From assembly GCA_013368445.1 (NCBI GenBank), contig JAACJO010000009.1, forward strand, positions 2,084,759-2,148,758: a stretch of DNA of 64,000 nt, in the 5' to 3' direction. A program made the translations under genes and the position numbers. Each line of letters begins with the position of its first letter. The first letter of the stretch is position 1. Below, piece by piece: positions 55,867 through 64,000 of this stretch. Under the pieces are notes generated by a model. The model did not search any database and had not been told where the DNA came from. It saw only the letters and a program-made list of their open reading frames with translations. This DNA is from Leucocoprinus leucothites. Taxonomy: Eukaryota; Basidiomycota; Agaricomycetes; Agaricales; Agaricaceae.

Positions 55867-57088
55867 TTATAACATAGAAAACTGACCAAGTCGTGACGAA
55901 TCTAACAAGGGAGCAAATTCATGAAGTGACTCCCGCTCAGCGAGTTCCTCCCACGTGTATATAACTGGCGTTAATCCTCCTCGTGCCCAGCACGAAAAAC
56001 CATCCTTCTCTCCACGTCGGCTGCTTCTGATGCAGAAATATACGGCTTCCAGATGCTTCCCATCGTTAAAGCAGTCCCGAACAATCTTTTCTTGTTCATC
56101 TTTGCCATAACTCTGTGCTTGGTGGAGTGGTTGAAGTGATAATATAAGGACTCGTAGACTTTTCAATCTTTGAATATAGACGAATTCAGACCGGACTTCA
56201 TTGGTATCCTGAAATGAATATTCATTGGCAGGTGGTCTAGAACAACAGCAAATAAGAACATACATGTAATCCGTCTGTATGAAGGACTTCCAGTGAGTGA
56301 AGATAGGGTGTAAGTGTTGGCATGAAAGGATTGATATGAGGGCCTCCAATAGATAGGACTCGCAACTTGGTTAAAGCCGCAAGGAATGAATTCCGGCATC
56401 CCACCGTGCCATTTAACAGTGGACTCAGGCTCCCTCTCCACCTAAGTCTTTCAACAGTATTACTGTAGAAAAGCCGCTTTATTGAGCCCTCATCCCCGAT
56501 AAACGTGCGTAGCCTAGGAAGATGGGGCGCGTGAAGTTCCTGATTGCTCAGTGGCGCTGCCAACACTCTGAGCTGAGGCTGAGTCTTGAGGAACCATGCC
56601 ATTTCGCCATCAAAATCAATGGAATACCCATCATCCCAGTAAAACTCTTCCAGCTGGAACTTCGTACCCCAAAATAAAGCTCGCTTCGAAGGGGACACAA
56701 AGTTACGGAAAGAGAAAATCTTGAGGTTGACCATATGATAAAGAGCCTGGTTCATTAGTTCCCAGAATCGGACCTGACGAGAGCCGTTCTCGGGTGCGTA
56801 ATAGAATTCGTGAATGTAGCGACCCAGGCGGGGGTTGTATATTGCAATCGTGGTGAGGAAGCGAGTACAGCCATCGATGTTAACGATTTGGGGATCTCCG
56901 TAACGATTGAGTTTGTAAGACGTGAAGGTGACAACCCTGATTCTACGATACAGAACACTTCGTGCGCTGGAGCAAAAACTCTGCGACACAAGGCAAAGAT
57001 TGAGGATAGTGCGAATATCGTGCTGAGCTTGCTCTGTAATGAGATCTAGGAGTTCCTGGGGGATGGAGGTACCGGATCTGAGGTCCAT
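55867..57088 (-). CDS. F-box/LRR-type protein, divergent
   Basis: Exon 1 57,088-56,264 and exon 2 56,208-55,867 on the minus strand, joined in frame by a 55-nt intron (GTATGT...TTTCAG). The N-terminus SIPQELLDLITEQAQHD with CLVSQSFCSSARSVLYRRI has F-box spacing. The rest carries leucine-rich segments (MVNLKIFSFRNFV, LTKLRVLSIGG, LHSLEVLHTDG, LKSLRVLILSLQ). Overall organisation is like the gene at 48,860-50,042. Role as an SCF substrate adaptor is inferred from the family only. Confidence 0.75.
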
Positions 57089-57530
57089 AGTCGGTTGTAG
57101 ATCAGGGGATGAAAGGAAACTATATATCTATCGGTCGAATTTTGAGGCAGTGCATATATAGAACATGATCACACGGCGTACTATATTTCGATTCTCTAGC
57201 CTGGATATGTGTGGAAAGAAATTAGTGAAATTAGTGTTCAAGGCAGTGTTGAAACGTATCGAGTGGACATAAGCGATAGGAAATGGAGTTATTCTCAGGT
57301 TGAAAGCACCGCCTATAGGCACCATAGGCATCACAGCCAATAATGTGACTACAAGCAAATGGCCACTATCAAAAATGTTCGAGTTCGTCGACATCAAACT
57401 TTGATGAATTAGGGGCATCAACGAATCTTATATTGAACGTTCGAACTGGTATGTATCCAATTAGAACAAATGCAACTACACCGATAACTGCTTGACTACG
57501 AGGAAATTTCTTGAGCCTCGACGGTAAGTA
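57089..57530. other. Intergenic region
   Basis: I see no gene. It lies upstream of the F-box-type gene and downstream of the GMC oxidoreductase. Confidence 0.4.
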
Positions 57531-60787
<3,257 letters not shown>

Positions 60788-62190
60788 CTAGTCATTTAGT
60801 GTTAATTCGGCCGTAATATCCAGAGACGTCTCATACAACTCCCTCGCTAGTCTCTCATCTCTCGCACAACTCGACGGTGTCGTAATACGACCAACAGGAT
60901 CCAAATAAGCGCCCTTAAACTCGTTGACACGAGCTTTCACCTCCGGCGACGCCGCCGCATAAGCCGAATTCATAGCACCTTCTCTCGGTGAAGCGAAGAA
61001 AAACGATATCGTCCACATGACAATACCGAGAAGATATGGCATGCTATTGATCCACCGAGACAAGTTGTCGGTTGCTGTCGCTGCTGGGTTTACTGAAATA
61101 CATGTTATGTCGGCCTGTTGAGAGTCAAGGCGATCTTGGAGGTGTTTAATATGAAGTATGTTGGCCAATTTGGAAAGTGCTGGAAACGACGATGGGTGGT
61201 ATATTCGTGAGGATGCTCGCTCTGCTATTCATAATAGTCTTTGGGACTGACCGTAGAACTTCACGCCACCTATCGTAGTATTGCCGTAATCTATATTCCA
61301 ACTCTCCTTGTCTTTGAACGTCTCTGGTGCAATGCTCGCATGGATTCCTGATGTGAGCTAGAGAAGTAATAGTCACCAAAATTCTTCGTCAATTACAACA
61401 GTGTTAAAATCTTGTGACTCACGTTTACAATGCGAACATCCGAGCCCTCCTCTTTCGATGTTTTGATCATGAGTGGAAGGAGCATTTCCGTGAAAAGGAA
61501 ATGTGAAAAATAACTGATCCCTTCATTCAATGACCCGAATCAGGGAGTGGTTATCATATCAGGACGAACTTCGTATTCATTGACTCCCGGATCCCGTCCT
61601 TTGTAATAGTCCAAGGTCCCGCCCCTCTATAAATTTTGTCGTCCGAATGAAGACTGCATACAGTTGGGAGGAATATTCACCTAGCTGCATTATTGACTTT
61701 CCGATACAACGTTTCAGCCCATGGCGAAGCACGAGATAAGTTTGAGCCACTCACTAAGAACGTCCAAGCGATCTTCCTTCTTCAAGAGCTCCTCGGCAGC
61801 GGAGCTTGCGTGCCTGGGATCACTGAGGTCTAAGTGTAACCAGCGCACAGTCCCATCCCCGAGGCCAGCGTTTTCCAGTTGTCGCACAGCATCTTTGTAC
61901 GCCTCCTCTCTTCTACATGCCATATACACCTGAACCATGATACGATCAGGATAATCAGGACTCAAACTAGAGGTACTCCTGCTGTCATACCTTGGCGCCC
62001 TTACGAGCCAGAAACTGGACTGTCGCAAACCCAATACCAGAACTAGGGATAAATGCGAGCATTCATTGAGCAGGAGAATACGCAGTATCAGAACATGCAC
62101 TGACTTTCCACCCGTTATAACCACGACCTTGCCATGCAAATCCACGAGGTCGTCCTCCGATATTTTTCTTGTCATGAAGAGGAAACTCAT
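60788..62190 (-). CDS. Short-chain dehydrogenase/reductase
   Basis: A multi-exon SDR on the minus strand, resembling retinol-dehydrogenase/WW-oxidoreductase-type proteins. Exon 1 (62,190-62,105) ends in VVVITGG and splices to NSGIGFATVQFLARKGAKV, forming the TGxxxGIG cofactor motif. VYMACRR, LDLSDP (about 61,830) and the NNAA motif in a 16-nt exon (about 61,681-61,696) follow. The catalytic YxxxK reads Y-A-L-S-K across an intron (61,250 to about 61,180), then LANILHIKHLQDRL. The last exon, with VNPAATATD and a hydrophobic stretch, ends at TAG 60,788. All introns can be placed GT-AG in frame, so the gene looks intact. It is NAD(P)-dependent by family; substrate unknown. It sits between two GMC genes, but no joint pathway can be shown. 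Confidence 0.85.
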
Positions 62191-62900
62191 GTTGAAGAGG
62201 TGGTAGGTTCTGAGTCACAGTTATAGCACGACTGCCCGCGGCGACATGCCAAGGGCTAGGAGAGAGGGGCCATCTCCGGATAACTAGAGTTTGGGCGGTG
62301 GTGTTCATAATCGTCCGCGTCAGGTGCACAACGCCCGTAGTAAAAAACGCCAAGACAGGACCATCTGGGGCTGAGGCCGAGCGATGGTTCCTAGTAGGAT
62401 ATTTACTTGTCGTTCGGGCGAAGAGGTTGTGAGCACCCATTATGCAGATTTGGGTGACTTCTAGGTGGCTTCGGGTGCCTCTGGCCTGCGATGTTGGACT
62501 CTGAGACTGACGGAATGAACTGGAAGTTTACAATGACTGGATGCATCATACCCTAAATAAACTAAATCGGAGGGGTAAAATGATGGCGTCAAATGATGAC
62601 GTCTATCATGCCAATCTTTTATCAACAGCCTAAGTGCAAAACTTGTAGTCGACTGGTCTCTCTCTTTTCATCTTGCTCGTATCATCACTATTTGTAGACA
62701 GAACTTGGTCACATAATACCCTGCTCAGCCATCCGACAACCAAGTATTCCTAACTAGTACCTCAAATAAATAACCTTGCTACCAAAACCGCAGCTTGAGT
62801 TAACGAATTCCTTCCTCTTTACATATTATCGACGATAGCCCACGTATGGCATAAAATATGCCAATCTCTATGAGTAGATTTGTTCATGTAATCCCACCCT
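62191..62900. other. Intergenic region upstream of the SDR gene
   Basis: No supported gene. It presumably contains the SDR promoter and the 3' flank of the decayed GMC gene. Confidence 0.4.
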
Positions 62901-64000
62901 ATGTCTGGTACGAGCGCTTGATAACTTCGGACGCCCATTCTGCGATGGCATAAACAGGTGCCTGAATATGCCCACTGGTCACAAAGGGCTACAGGACACA
63001 CGAAGTCACTCAGTGAACCGAGCTAAATATGATATAGGGAAAACTCACAATAACGGAGCATCAACAACCCTCAACCCTTCAGTGTCACGTACTCTAAATT
63101 CTGGGTCTACGACACCCCATGAAGCTCCTGCAGGCGCCATACTACAGCTTCCGACTCCATGGCCGAAATGCGATGCACTGGTCTTGATATAATTCATAAC
63201 CTCTTCATCAGTGAGGTCCCGTTTTTAGAAGGCTGCGGCCTGCTGAGACCAAACACATTTTTAGAAAAACTTCCGAGGCCATGAGACGTTGAACGCTTCT
63301 GAATCCTTCAAGAAGGATTGCACTGTCCACGGGGAGGTGAGCAGTGCTGGATCTATGATAGGCTGATCGAATGGTGAGGCCGAAGCGAGTGTTATAGCTC
63401 CACCTGGTGCAGGGCATAACATTCCTGATGACATTTCTATTGATGATGATCAAGGTGAGACTTACGAGAAGTTGGGCTCAAATTTACAATGTTCATCCCA
63501 AGTGTCTGATTTCCTCCAAATCTGACATAATAGTGAGCCGATCTTTGAACGAAACCATTGTTTACGGTGAACTCTTACCCTGGGTTAACACTGGAGAAGA
63601 AAATCTCGATGTGTGGCGCATTCGGACCACCTGTAGGATCTACCAAACCCATTTCGGAAAGGCTCTGAATCAGGCGGAAAGCGGACCCAGCCCATCTGAG
63701 GCAAATGCCCTGCAAGGGCGAGTCGACCAGTATGATTCGATTGCCACTGAGCTAGGGCGTCTTTCTGGTTAAAACTGAGCGTACATGGTTAATACAATTC
63801 GATGGTCGTTAGCTCGAAGGTAGTTGGTTCACCTGGTTGCAGGAAGGTCTGTTGAATAGCTCAGTGGGATCGAAGATTGATCGCTGAAATTCTTCCCGAC
63901 GCTTGGATTGTCGACGATAGTCTCAAGGCCGAGAGCCTCAAGTTCATCTTTAGGACCGATACCAGAGAGAAGCAAAAGTTGTGGGGTGTTTATCATCCCA
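62901..64000 (-). pseudogene. GMC oxidoreductase pseudogene, C-terminal part, runs off the window
   Basis: A paralogue of the gene at 57,531-59,797 in the same orientation. Recognisable parts are TPQLLLLSGIGPKDEL (about 63,970), NPSVGKNFSD, QWQSNHTGRLAL, ILLEGFRSVQRLMAS (about 63,310), HFGHGVGSCSMAPAGASWGV (about 63,150) and QAPVYAIAEWASEVIKRS, ending at TAG 62,901. Frameshifts are visible near 63,270, where the frame leaves the expected path in an A-rich stretch, and at about 63,065, where one base is missing in the codons for VDASVI, so the C-terminus cannot be read through. The N-terminal FAD domain lies beyond the window. It is probably a decayed tandem duplicate. Confidence 0.75.

Overview
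The window looks like a chromosome segment of a filamentous basidiomycete, most likely an Agaricomycete. Host genes carry many 45-65 bp GT-AG introns. The gene content fits this group: polyprenyl synthase, chitin synthase, a NIMA-type kinase, F-box/LRR proteins, GMC oxidoreductases and intron-containing tRNA-Gly genes. The mobile elements are Ty3/gypsy chromoviruses, a Helitron and a Tc1 element. Gene models here are hand-read from splice signals and reading frames; no alignment or database search was run.

Left part (1-4,892): the 3' portion of an unrecognised host gene (gene X), split by a complete 1,593 bp Tc1 element. It is followed by a 5'-truncated, heavily CpG-mutated copy of the COQ1-like polyprenyl synthase gene. 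The same X-COQ1 pair recurs at 36,876-39,399 in the same order and orientation. There X is reduced to its 3' end and COQ1 is nearly complete. About 32 kb of nested transposons lies between the two copies.

Transposon nest (4,895-36,640): gypsy-1 (+, lacking its 3' LTR), then a fragment of a second chromovirus (gypsy-4, -). Gypsy-2 (-) is inserted in gypsy-4. A Helitron (-) sits exactly at an A|T site inside the 5' LTR of gypsy-2. Gypsy-3 (-, both 662-663 bp LTRs) interrupts or abuts the Helitron. The nest ends in a decayed, CpG-poor multi-exon gene of an unrecognised family. Gypsy-1 and gypsy-2 each carry an extra gene between pol and the 3' polypurine tract, on the strand opposite to gag-pol, encoding a protein with a cysteine cluster and coiled coils. 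Gypsy-3 instead carries a sense-strand third ORF with CCHC knuckles, 15 nt after pol. Nearly all nonsense codons in these elements are TGA where CGA is expected.

Right part (36,876-64,000): a largely single-copy host region. COQ1 (-) and a division-1 chitin synthase (+) are divergent, separated by a 4 kb block (a split F-box pseudogene and a small secreted-protein gene) that is flanked by a ~250 bp direct repeat. Next come tRNA-Gly(GCC), an F-box gene, a second tRNA-Gly(GCC), a NIMA-like kinase, two more F-box-type genes, a secreted GMC oxidoreductase, a short-chain dehydrogenase and a decayed second GMC gene that runs off the window.

The most interesting signals are the accessory antisense genes of the gypsy elements, the CpG-directed mutation visible by comparing duplicated copies (including two LTRs of one element), and an in-frame TAG in the only near-complete COQ1 copy while the decayed copy keeps the sense codon.
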